Source: Gari tellinella
Taxonomy: Eukaryota > Mollusca > Bivalvia > Cardiida > Psammobiidae
Direction: 5' to 3'
Assembly (NCBI GenBank): GCA_922989275.2
Contig: OV277862.1
Location: 49,067,786-49,131,785 of the forward strand
Length of the DNA stretch: 64,000 nucleotides
Below the pieces are notes generated by a model, which did not search any database, was not told the origin of the DNA, and saw only the letters and a program-made list of their open reading frames with translations. The translations under genes were made by a program, and so were the position numbers. Of this stretch, positions 1 through 12,600 are shown piece by piece; position 1 is the stretch's first letter, and each line of letters opens with the position of its first letter.

Positions 1-107
1 AGCAGATTGTGCCTTAAGGCACATTCTGCTTTGCTTTCAGCCTGCTTTAATTGAGTTGTCCCCTATCTTCAAAACTAGAAACAGACTATAATGGAGTAAA
101 GGGTTAA
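1..107 (-). mobile_element. TTAA-A MITE, cut by window start
   Basis: Right half of a core 1 hairpin (tip TTAAGGCACATTCTGC) and the short arm, ending GGAGTAAAGGGTTAA at 107. Confidence 0.85.
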
Positions 108-421
108 GCTGCGACTCAGAAAATGATTTACTAGCAGTCTATATTACAGGTGACAGCAGTTAGTATAATGCAAGACAAAAAGTAAAACAGAATCTCCTGT
201 AGAAGAAGTTGTCTCTTTACTTTTATCCTTCATTTAAAGCAATCACCTGTCTGAGATATAAATTTATGAATACAATGTACACAGATATGACTGCATTCAT
301 CAAATTGGATTCCTTACAATCTTAGATGGAAATTACCAAATACACAATAGATCGGATTCATGAAAATCTCGGATGGAAAGTACGAAATGTGCAATAAGTT
401 GGATTATTTAAAAAGACAACC
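108..421. other. Region upstream of ELMO start codon
   Basis: Holds a worn core-1-like hairpin at about 170-240 (AAAGTAAAACAGAATCTCC against its complement). No TATA box or other promoter element that I can defend. A weak acceptor-like TTCCTTACAATCTTAG ends at 325, so part of this may be a 5' UTR exon. Confidence 0.4.
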
Positions 422-694
422 ATGTCAAGGTTTAAAGATAGTACATCTAGAAAACGGAGTAGTACTTTATCGCTGCAAGATACTCCGATTTTAAAGCCAG
501 GTGCTTCCGGAATATTGTCAAGAAGTTACAGTCATGAGACTATAAATAGGGTAGCTGGAAGACAAGACTTTAGGGTGTCGAGGCCTTATACAGTGTCACT
601 GCCAGATCAAGATAAGCAGCGACGCCCACCAGAACACATTAGAAAAGTGGCCATTATTGGCTGTGGCAAGCATATACTGTACGAGTTGAACCAG
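422..694 (+). CDS. ELMO1: ELMO exon 1 (start, N-terminal extension and first Ras-binding strand)
   Basis: Residues 1-91. The ATG at 422 is the first in frame after a TAA at 395-397 and has A at -3. Residues 1-71 are Ser/Thr/Arg/Lys-rich, look disordered and have no counterpart in vertebrate ELMO1/2. Homology begins at HIRKVAI, matching the usual ELMO start (DIVKVAI). The donor GTGTGTAAG follows codon 91. A further upstream, possibly non-coding, exon cannot be excluded. Confidence 0.82.
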
Positions 695-3600
695 GTGTGT
701 AAGGTTTTTACAGTTCAGTCAAATTCTGTGAAGTATTTTGATGTTCAGTCAAATTAGCCCTTTACTTGTCCAGTATGGAAACAGTGTAGAATTCAGTCAT
801 TAATTAGACCCAATGGAAAAAGTGTATAATTCAGTCAAATAAGCCCCAATGGTCAAGTATAATTTAGTCAAATAAGCCCCAATTGTCAAGTATGGAAACA
901 GTGAAGAAATTAGTCAAAATAGCCCCAATGGAAACTGTAGAATTCAGTCAAATTACCCCCACTTGTCCAGTATGGAAACAGTGTAGAAGTCAGTCAAATT
1001 TGCCCCACTTGTCCAGGATGGAAACAGTGTAGAATTCAGTCATTAATTAGCCCCAATGGAAACAGTGTAGAATTCAGTCAAATTTATGAGCCCCACTTGT
1101 CCAGTATGGAAACAGTGTAGAATTCAGTCAAATTTGCCCCACTTGTCCAGGATGGAAACAGTGTAGAATTCAGTCAAATTTGCCCCACTTCAGTACTGAA
1201 AAGTGTAGAAATTAGTCAAATTAGCTCCACTTGTCCAGTATTTGAAAACAGTGTAGACTTCAGTCATTAATTAGCTCTAATGGAAACAGCTAATATAAAA
1301 TTCAGTCAAATTAGCCCCACTTGTCCAGTATGGAAACAGCTAGTGTAGAAATAAGTCAAATTAGCCCCATGCACTTGTCCAATGCAAATAGTGTAGAATA
1401 AAGTCAGATTAGCCCCACTAAAGGTCCTAATTGCAAAGAGTGTAGATCCAATTCAGAGGGCTCCTACAAGTAGGGTTTGCACGGTGAGTCATTTTGCAAA
1501 ATGTAAACAATCCTAAATTGTCAAAATGGAATATGCTTTTTAAAAAGAATTTCAGAAAAAAGTAAAACAAAAGTGTAGACCATTGAAAGTGTTAAAGTTC
1601 AGTTTAAATCCTGTTTATAAATTGTTGTGTATGACAATATTGTGACTGTCAAAAAATTCACAGTCTAATGAATTGATAACAAAAAGACTACTAAGCTAAG
1701 CGCATGATTCAGTCAATCATACTGTTAAACGACCACTCACATAGAAGACATATTGATAGACTTTCATAAGTTACTTCTTAATGAAGGATAAAAATAATGC
1801 AGAAAGCTCCTATAGGAGCTTTGGGCATTCTTTTTTTCCTGCATTTATAGCAGTCACCTCTCTTTAGAGGTCACCTCAAAAGTTTAATGAGTTGTTGCTT
1901 AATACAAGATCTATTACACTTACAGTAAGTAGAAATTACTGATGCATGTTTACCCCTTTCAGTGCCAAACTTCAAATGGAATCTTCCATTTTAAGATCAA
2001 TAACATACTTACATTGACTCTGAAGGGGTTGTCCGAGAAGTACTTTTACAGAAGTGCAAACAGTGAAGACTCAGATCAGAGGGCTTCTTCGGGAGCCCTC
2101 TGATCTGAGTCTTACCCTGTTTGCAAAAGATGAACATGCTAAGGGTTAGGATAGGTACATCCTGTTTAACTATCAAATCATAGGTTCAGGTAACATATCC
2201 CTGCACTTTATAAGGTATAGATAGTTTCAATGACTCCTTTTTTAGCAAAAATGTACAATATTGTTAATATTATGTTCTTAAACTATTTTCAAACAATGCA
2301 TTTTTTGTCAGTAAATGTTCAGTTGGACAGTCAAAACCTCTCATTTTGAATAAGTTTGTTTTAAGTTGATGATTAAGAAATTTGTTTCACATTAAACATT
2401 AATTGTCTTCTTGAAAAATGCTGTCTTAATCAACACTTTGTCCTCCATAGGGAAGAAGAAATCATCAATCCTGTGTTGTTACACACATAGAAGCCAGTTT
2501 TTTTCAGGAAGACAATTTGTTTAACCCATTTTATGCGTAATACACTTTTAGGTGTACCTTTGGGCAAACAGTTTTGATCTTAACCTGATCTGAGATCAAA
2601 ACTGTTTGCAGCTAAGTCAATATTCTATCAGAAATGCAAATATTTGAGTTATACCCGCTGCAGACGACATTTTAAAATGGCCGCCAAATATTACCCAGCA
2701 TACAATGGGTTAAAGAGGACTACTAGCATTATAGTTTTAAAAAATACATGTTCAGCACAGGTTTATGCTATACGGTACCCGCTGCATCAGGCTGGAAATA
2801 GAGCAGAATGCCCTTTAACCCATTGCCCCATAAATATGCCTTTTTACACCTCAAACTTATTCCTCCGCTGAAGAAAACAGTTCTACTGGTACTTTATACA
2901 TGTATAATGAATGGATATGTACCATAAGAAATATTTCCAAGTAAGTCTAAATAGCTTAAAGCAGGCTGAAAGTGCCTTAATTAAGCTACATTCCGCTCGA
3001 CTTTCATGCAACCTGTTTAACCCTTTACCTCATAGCCTGTTTCTAGTTTTGAAGACAGGTAACCACTTAAAGCAGGTTGAAAGTAAAGCAGAATGTGCCT
3101 TAAGGCACATTCTGCTTTACTTTTAGCCTGCTTTAAGATAAAATCTGCTAGCTATATAAAATATTTGTAATGGTAATTGTTCATGAGGGTATAAACCGGA
3201 ACTATTTTTCTACAGCGGAGGAATAAACTAAATACGCTAAAAGTCGTTTCTATGGGGTAAAGGGTTAAAGCTTCCATCTGCTAGAATATATTAGATATTT
3301 CTTATTGTACATATTGATGACAGTTTAAAGTGGCACTATTTTCTTCTTTGGAGAAATAGATTAAGGGCGTAAACATTTAGGTGCATTAATTTTATGGAGC
3401 AATGTGTATAAAAAGGATGAGGTTATTTCATTGCTGAGGCTCATTTTTGGAGGAATACAAAGCACTATATTTAAAGGTTATTTACACCATTGTGATGTGA
3501 CTGTTACATATCCCCAGTTACCCTGATCAAATTTCATGTAATATTTTTGCTAAATCTGAAAGTTTTTGGGAAATTACCTGGTAACATAGTATGAAAAAGG

Positions 3601-6600
3601 GGGAAAAAAACAGGTCAATTCTTTTCTACATTACAGGGCTGTCATTTCTCCGGATTTTTCCTAAATCTTCGGATTTTGTTCCTGTACATGGTAGCTAATA
3701 AAGCAGGCTGAAAGTAAAGCATAATGCGCCTTAAGGTGCATTCTGCTTTACTTACAGTCTGCTTTAAGTAGTGGCATGTCAACAAGACAAGAAACAAGCT
3801 ATGGGGTAAATTTAAGGTATGATTCGTAAATTCGCACTTGAAAAATGCAAGTTTGGAAATCTTAGGAATTTTCATGTCAACTTATGGCAGCCCTGACATT
3901 ACAGTCAAACTTGTATAATTAACCCTTTATCCTTTTATCCATTTCAAGTTTTTAAGACACTTGACCATGTAAAACAGGTTGAAAGTAAAGCAGAATGAGC
4001 CTAATGCACACATCTGCTTTACGTTCAATTGCTGAAAGCTACCTTGCATATCTGCTTGGATCTAGAAAATATTTCATAAGCTGTATATGCATGACTATAT
4101 AAAGTGGGACTTAAAATTTACTTCAGCAGGGGAATACATTAAATTCATCATTAATCCTTTCCGCTATCGAACTTAATTAAGTGCATTTAATTTATTCCTC
4201 CACTAAAGAAAATGGTAGCTTAAACCAGGCTAGAATTAAAGCAGAATGTGCTTTAAAGCACATTCTGCTTTACTTTCAACCTGCCTTAATTGGTTACCTG
4301 TTTTCAAAACTGGAAAAAAGGCTATGGGTCACAAATGAGGTAGAGGTTACGTTAAACATGAGTAGTGGAGAAATGGGTTACAATATTGGATGTATTTGTT
4401 AACTATGTATAGTTAAAAAAAATCTTCCCAGTTTATCCCAACAAAAGATTTTGTTCTTTCTTCCGCAACCCTGACCTTAGAAAGCATACCCAATAACCCT
4501 GTATAACTGAAATATGTTCTTGTTGATGACATAAACTTGCCTGTACAGTAGCACCATGCTATTTTCGGTAAAGGCACTCACTCATGGTACAGTGGAGAAT
4601 CTGTTATTCTTTCCCGTTTAAACGCAAACGTACGCAAACGCAAAACATTAAAACGTAGAAAAGTACAACTTTTTGACAATTCTGATAATTAATGTTTATC
4701 TTGGTGGCAAACAGTTTGGAGCCTGATCAGACGCCGGGTTACCCGGCGTCTGATCTGGCTCCAAACTGTTTGCACTGCAAATAATAGTTTAAGCGTAAAC
4801 GCGTTTATTGGGAAAGAATAACGTTTTCTCCACTGTAACCCTTTACTCAATTATATACGCATATTTACGCATATTTACGCATTTAATTTATTCTCACCCT
4901 GAAGAAAATAGTTCTAATCTATACAGTTATGAATACAACACGAGAAATATTCCCTCATAATATCCTAGAAGATGGTATTTTAAAGCAGATTGAAATTTAA
5001 GCAGAATGCACCTTCTTGAGACTAGTCACATCATAGGGGTTGGTTGACAAATGCAAGCTAGGATGTTAGTACATGTATTTGAAATACTCACCTAACCTGA
5101 TCTGGCTTAGATTAATCAGTAATGGGTTTATATGAGTAAATGCTTTATACTGATAAATGTAAGCTCTTAATTAATTACCGGTAGATTAAAAATATCTTGA
5201 TATATTAATACCTTAATCCATTTAAGCATTGTGGCTACTAAAAGAGGACATTAGCAAATAGTGTAGACCCTCAGGTGAGACACCTCTTTATGTTGCCTCT
5301 CATCTGAGGGTCTGCACTATTTGCTATTGCATTTGAAATAATTTTCTTAAAAACTATTACAGAACTGTTGAATTCTTTTAAAACAGAATTGTCACTGAAT
5401 GCTCCGGGTTTAACCCTTTAACCCATAGCCTGTTTCTAGTATTTAAGATAATTGTGACCTATTAAAGCAGGCTGAAAGTAAACCAGAATGTGCCCTAGGG
5501 CACATTCTGCTTTACTTTCAGCCTGCTTTAAGTTAATATCTGCTAGTATATAGAAAATATTTCTTATAGTACATATTCATGACAGTATAAAATGGAACTA
5601 TTTTCTTTGGCGGATGAATAAAATGAATGCGCTAAAAGTCGCTCCTATAAGGGAAAGGGTTAAAGACTGGAAATGATGAGCTACTGTAGATGACTGACAA
5701 ATTATATCTTGTCATGAAATTATATGAGCTGTTTGTAAACCATTCTAATAATAGTGTTGCCCTTTAGATATATATAGGCTAATTGTCACATTTATGTTGT
5801 TTACAACATCCTTCTCTTAGTAAATTGAAATTGTGAGAAGCATGCAACTCACTGTCCAACAAGCATTGCAGATTTATGGACAAAATGATACATATCAACA
5901 TATGACTGATTAGTGCAGGATATAGTGAATCTAACACCACCGTGTCAGTGTCAGATAAGAATATCCCACCCGAGTTTTGAAGATATTTTTGTAACACGAG
6001 GCTTTGCCGAGTGATCCAAAAATATCTTCAAACGAGGGTGGGATATTCATCTGACACTCAACTATGGTGTTAGATTTATTTTCTCACCTCGTCAACCCTA
6101 AAAACGCGTTTAACTTGCTATACAGTGGCGGGTTGTATTTTAATGCGCTAATGAGTGCATGACGACGTCATAACAACGACAATAACAACCAATCATAAGA
6201 TAGTTCGGCTTGTCTGTCCGGACAGATTAGGTTATCTCACACCCCCTAGATTTCGGGATACCTCTGTCCGAGAGGTGAGAAAAAGTAATGTAGAAAACTC
6301 TTGTAGGAACTTTCACCAAGCCGTTATCCAATGTATTCTGTCTTAACCCTTTATCCCATAGCCTGTCTCTAGTTTTGAAGACAGATATCAAATTAAAAGT
6401 AAAGTAGAATGTGCCTTAAATATCATTGCAGACCATGATGCAGCTTGAAGTGGGCTGAAAATAAAGCAGAATTTGTCTTAAGACCCATTCTGCTTTACTT
6501 TCAGCCTGCTTTAAGCTACATACCTTCTGCTTGGATAAGGAAAATATTTCTGATGCTACATATTCATGAATGTATAAATTGGGAACTGGATAATATTTAA

Positions 6601-9600
6601 TAAATCAAAGGCATAAAAAGGCACATCTATGGATTAATGGGTTGTTTAATTGATACGCTTTACTGTACATGAAACATTGCAGTGACCCTGACATACCAGT
6701 GTACACCGGTACATAAAGTTGACTTTATACCCCAGGCAGAGGTGATGCTGCTGCTGGAATATAAATCACCTGTAATTATAATATATACCACCTGCTATGC
6801 AATGTCAATCTTTACCTTGACAGAGTTACCCTGGGGAAGAAGTTTAATGACTCTTTCCCATTTAAACAAAACTGAATAAGCGCAATGCAAAGAAACATAG
6901 GAAATAACAGCATCATTTTTCAGGATCATATATTTGTATCTGAGTGGCAAACAGTTTGGAGCCTGATCAGATGCCGGGTAACCCGGCATCTGATCAGGCT
7001 CCAAGCTGTTTGCAATGAACGAAAGGTTTTAAGGGTAATAATTATGTTAATTGGGAGTGAATCAAGTCTAACCCTTCCCCCACTGTAATCATTTAAATTG
7101 CCTTCATGAGTTTCATTTATTAAAGGTGAATGACATACGAGGGATGTTCAAATTGAAATGCAATTCCGGTTATATTTGGATCCGATTTCAGAATAGCTTT
7201 AAACCAATTATTGGATGCCTTCAAAGTACTCGTCTGCGTGTGCTATGCACAGTTTCAGCCTTTTGATCCAATTTTTAAAGGCATTTTCGTAGTCCTTTCT
7301 TGGTATACCATTGAGACACTAGAATATGGCTGAGCCAAGAGCTTTTCTTCTTGTATATTTTCTTCATGTGAGGTACTTTTTGAGTTTCGGAAACAGGAAG
7401 AAGTCACGGGGGGGGCAAGGCCAGGTGAATAGTGAATAAGGAGGATGTGGAAGTTCGACTACTATTTCCTGCCTCAGAAACTCACGTACAATGGCAGACT
7501 TGTGGCAAGACGCTTTGTCATGCAATAACCTAGGACCCGACAAATCCGTTGCAGACCTTCGCTTGTTGAAGTATTTTCTCAATTTCTTGAGAACAACCCT
7601 TCTGTAAAACTTGCTATTGACCGATTTTCCTTTCGGTAGAGCAATTTGCAAAGCAAGTCTCTGATTTGTGAAGAAAATAACACACAACAGTCGCTCTTTC
7701 GCCAATATTGTTACAGGCGATGATACCTTGGTTCATTTCTATGAGCCCAAGCGCAAGTTTCAGAACAAAATATGGGCTACGAAACACATGAAAAGGCCAT
7801 TCATAGCAAAACGTATGAATGTGAAAAAAATTGTACGTTGGTTAAATTTTAAGCAACAATTTGGCAGTTTTTACCCGGAGGTGTTTCTGCTCCTCTATGA
7901 GCAGATGGGTATCCATCGTGCAGATATTTTGTTCAATTTAAGATGTTTCTTCAGAATGGTATGAGCAGTTCTTATTGAGATCCCTACCTTTCGGGCTATT
8001 TCCTTAACAGTAAATCTTGCATCTGTTGATATAATATCCTGGATGTTTTTTATCATTTGTTGGCTGGTTGCTGTCCGTATGTGGTGGCAACGGGGTGCAT
8101 CTTGAAAGGATGTACTTCCACATGCAAACTTCTTGCACCACCTAGTTACTGAGGCATAAGACAGCTCACAAGGTCCATAAATGGAGCATATTTCATGAAA
8201 TATCTCCTTTGCACCTATACCAAGAAAACAGTGGTTCTTGATATAGGCCCGTATTTCGGTAGCGAACGCAGACTTTTTCCCAACCATTTTATCATTAGTA
8301 TATACGAGTATACAATGTGTATCGGTGTGTAGTCAAAGCTATACTGGACTGATTTAAACAAAATTGGTATCGACTGAAAGATAATTGATGCCCCTAAGCC
8401 ATCAAGGTAATTTTTTGGGCGAAAAGCGTGCTTAATTGCATAATATAACCCGAGTTGCATTTCAATTTGAACATCCCTCGTATGATTACAGGGCTACAGA
8501 TAAGGGGAGTATTTCAAAAGCTGAAATCCTTATGCCTGCACCAAACCTTATGGAATGACTACTCGTTAGAAATGTCTCAAGAAACAATTCTAACTAGAGC
8601 TATAATGGATGGGACTGAAAGGCAGACACATTATGATGCCTGTTAGTTGCAACAACTTAAAAGTTCAACTGCGCATACTTCCTTGAAAAATTGAAACATG
8701 TCATAATCCTGACAATATCTGCCTCTGTTTAATTATTTATGTGAAAACAACTTGTAAAACAATAAGGTTGTTCAATTTCACAATAATTTGTTCAATATTC
8801 CAGATAGGGAATTAAATTAATATTAATATAATTATATACTGCTCTTTTCTAATATTTCGACCTCTAAGGGCCTTTTTCAAAGAAAATCACGTCAAAACAC
8901 ACATCACATTTTTGAATGCATGTAACAAAAATGTGATGTGTGTTTTGACGTGATTTTCTTTGAAAAAGGCCCTTAGAGGTCGAAATATTAGAAAAGAGCA
9001 GTATAATATTAATAATAAGGTTGTTGCTTGTAAACCATAGGAGGTATGTCTATGGCACTATTGTACTGAGTCTAAGGCCTTTAATAGTGTTGATAAATGA
9101 TGTGATGAGATGATGATAAGGGGTAATTTCAGGAAGAAAATAGTTCCATTTTGTACAGAAAATGTAAGATCTCCATAAGAAATATGTCCTCCGAGCAGAT
9201 GGTATCTTACAGCAGGCTGAAACTAAAGCAAAATATGCCTTAAGGTGCATTCTGCTTTATTTTCAACCTGCATCAAGAGCGCACCTGTCTTCAAAATTAA
9301 AACAGGCTATTGGGATTAGGGTTTACTGCCTTCATGATTCCTGAAGTAATATTTTCAACACCTACAGATCTAATGACCTCTTGTTCATTGTCAAGGCAAG
9401 TTTTTGGCCTGTCTTTGAATTTTTGTTAAGATTTTGGTGATGAGCTATATTGAAGTTTGATATACATGTATAGTCTTAGTACAATGTATCATTTTAAGAA
9501 ATGATGGTGAGTACTTGGTTATAGTGTTAACCTTGAATTCAAGGTCAGGGCCAACTATTATAGGCCTTGTTTTGGTTAAGTTGTTTTTAAGTTTTGACAT

Positions 9601-12600
9601 AAGATGGATTATGAAGACCTACTCATTTGTGGCCACTTATATCAAAGCCTAATGTTGCTTTATGTGACATTTATTTCTTTAATCCTTCCCCCTCATAGCA
9701 TGCTATTAGTGTTAGGGTCATCCTAAGGTGTGTGGTAAATACTTATACATTGTGGTGGATGGTTCCTGTTTAAATTAAAACGGTCTGAAAGTAAAATGCA
9801 ATTATTTATAATATATCTCTAGGTAGCTAGCCAACTGTCAACATATTAGAATAAGTTCTTATCCATTTTCCCTCATAAATACTTTGGGACAGGTATAATT
9901 GCACATAAATATAGATTCACTGATGATGCTACAAAATATTCAACTTAAAAGCAAGAGAAAAGTAAAGCAAAAAGCTCCTATCTTTGTTTCACTTGCAACT
10001 TTTTTCAGCAACCACTTGACTTATAACCCTTTAGTAAAAAGGTCTGTAATGACTTCTATCAAGGGAAATTGACTTTACTGATCAATCTGTCTTTTGTCTA
10101 TTTCAGAACCGACCATTGGCAGCTATTATACAGGATATTTGTGATAAGTAAGTACATGTATATCCATAAGCTTTCTCAGAAATAAAGATCCCTCTGTCTC
10201 TGTCTTTATATGTCTCTCTGTTGGTATCTGTATGTCTATCTATTCTCTCTGTTTCTCTCATTCATTGCTGGCTTTCAAGTCAACTCATCAAAGTCTTGGC
10301 ATTGATTTAGGTGTCAGTGTTGAGAAAATGTTTGTAAAAGTAAAGCAATATGATGTTCTCATTGCAATACCTTAGCCCATAATGCATTTCTCCATAAACA
10401 CACCCCTTTGTGCCTCTGAATATTTCTACACTTTGGAGAGTTATAAGTCCCGACCTAGGAGGTCTTGAACATGAAACATAAAAGGAATTCCCAGTATCTT
10501 TCAAGACGGTACCTTAAAGCAAGTTTAAAGTAAATCAGAATGCTCCTTAAGGAGCATTCTGCTTTAATTTCAAAATGCTTTAGGTGGCCACCTGTCTTCA
10601 AATTTAGAAACACCTTTTAGAGATATTAACTAAGGGTTAGCTCTATACGTATTTTGCTTGTCCATTGCTGTGATAGAATCCTGCAATTTCTGTTGACTTA
10701 GGTTTTACTGTATTTTATTTTTCAGATGGACTCTTTTAACTCCAGATGAATTTTCCCTACAGTTTTCAGAGCCTAGTCGACAGACCTATATCACTGAGAG
10801 GGTATGTATGCTGTAACTTCAAAAAAATGAACTAATACCGGAAGTATCTGAAAAACGATATTGGTCCCAAAATAGTTATTCCTACCCACAAGTTATTTAA
10901 GTGCATGTAGTCTTAGATACAGGTTTGCAGCTTAATACTGTAGATAGTTCAATACAGGTCAACAATAAAACAGAAAGATCATACACAACCTCCATTGCAT
11001 AACATTATCATTCTAAGAGTAATTATTGAAGTTTTCATTTTACAAGGAAGTTAAGTTTTATGCATGCCAAATGAAACTAACTTAAGTCAAACTGACCTGT
11101 TATTTAAGTTAGCTAAGATACATAAAGGTTTGGATAAGTTGAACCTCGAGCAAGGGCATGTTTGTTTAAACCCATTACTTCATAGATACACCTTTTTATG
11201 CCTTTAATTTATTCCTCCATTGAAGAAAATAGTTCCAATTTATATTGTCATGAATATGTACTATAAGCTGAAAGTAGAGCAGAATTCTCTTGGAAGCATT
11301 ATACTTTCTTTCAGCCTGTTTTAAGCAACCATCTGTCTTCAATGATTAATACAGGCTACTTGGTAATGGGTCAAGGAAGTGCACTTTTAGGCTCAATTGG
11401 GTTATCAAGGCTCAATTATGTAGATAAAGTTATAGACAAATGTCATATGATACATAATTATAATATGTTGCATACTGTGCACATGACAGCATAGATAAAA
11501 TATAAACCCCTTATATTGTGCTGGAAACAAGTATATCCCATAGTTACAAATAGTGTAGACCCTGATCAGAGGGCTCCTGAAGGAGCCCTCTGATCAGGGT
11601 CTACACTGTTTGTCATACTTATAATTGTTATTTAGAGATAAATCCCTTGATTGAGTATAAACTGATCATTATTTAGAAAATGGAAGGTGAGTAAGGGTTA
11701 AACATATTCCCCTGCCACATGGGGAGACAAAATATAGTAAAACCTCTCTATAGCAACAACTAAAAATGAAGGCTAATTGATTGTATAAAAGACCGGTGAC
11801 AGCTTAAAGCAAAGTAAAAGTAAAACAGAAAGCTCCTATAGGAGCTTTCTGTTTTACTTTCACCTTGCTTTAAGCAGTCAACTGCCTTAAAATAACTTAA
11901 TTAACTTACTTTATTGGTCATTATAGAGAGGTTTTACTGTATTTATACTGTCCATCATTCCTCAACTTCACTCAGAGTCATCCACACATAAACCCCTTAC
12001 AATGCTGAATTGTCAAATGGATTGATCCAATCTGATCAATGATCAGTTTACTAAGACTCCTGAGGAGTTTGTTCCCAAAAAGATTTAAAAGTATTAAAAA
12101 TAATGAAAATAATGCAGACCCTGGTCACTGGGCTCCCTTGTGGACCCTTTGATCTGGATATACACTGTTTGCAAATAGTATGTTCACATCCTGTTAAAGC
12201 ACTAAAGGCTTAAGTTTATTTGCACTTGTGTTTTTGAAGACCTATTGACAAGAATATAGTAGCACTTTGGTCATTTTATTGTTGCCTTTTTAGGGATCCG
12301 TGTTACAAGTAGATTTTTTATGATAATAGTGTACATGCAAATATCTTAAAAACAGGTTACTGCTTAATGCAGCACTAAAGTAATACAGAAATATATTTTA
12401 ACAGACTTCCAATTATTCTCTTATTTAATTTATGTGCTCTATGTAACAACATAATGTTAGTATGTTGTTGTTCCCTGACTTTGATGGTCTTGGCCCTTTC
12501 AGTTATCTGTTAACTCTTTCCTCCCTGAAACTTTAAATGGACAATTCCAGTTTCCATTTTAGTCTAGTCCATTTCTGATTTTTAAGGGTTGTTTTTGTCA

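Noticed and set aside
700..1440. CRISPR-like spacing of repeats
   Set aside because: Units are contiguous imperfect tandem copies without unique spacers, and the DNA is eukaryotic. The same applies to 63161-64000.
7668..7964. Plus-strand 98-codon frame with [14 protein letters not shown]
   Set aside because: Not an independent gene: it is the inverted catalytic block of the mariner, extended through antisense of the transposase N-terminal part.
8870..8905. GGCCTTTTTCAAAG motif as a Penelope-type terminal repeat
   Set aside because: Only a short resemblance. There is no reverse transcriptase or GIY-YIG sequence nearby, and the arms fit a simple palindrome.
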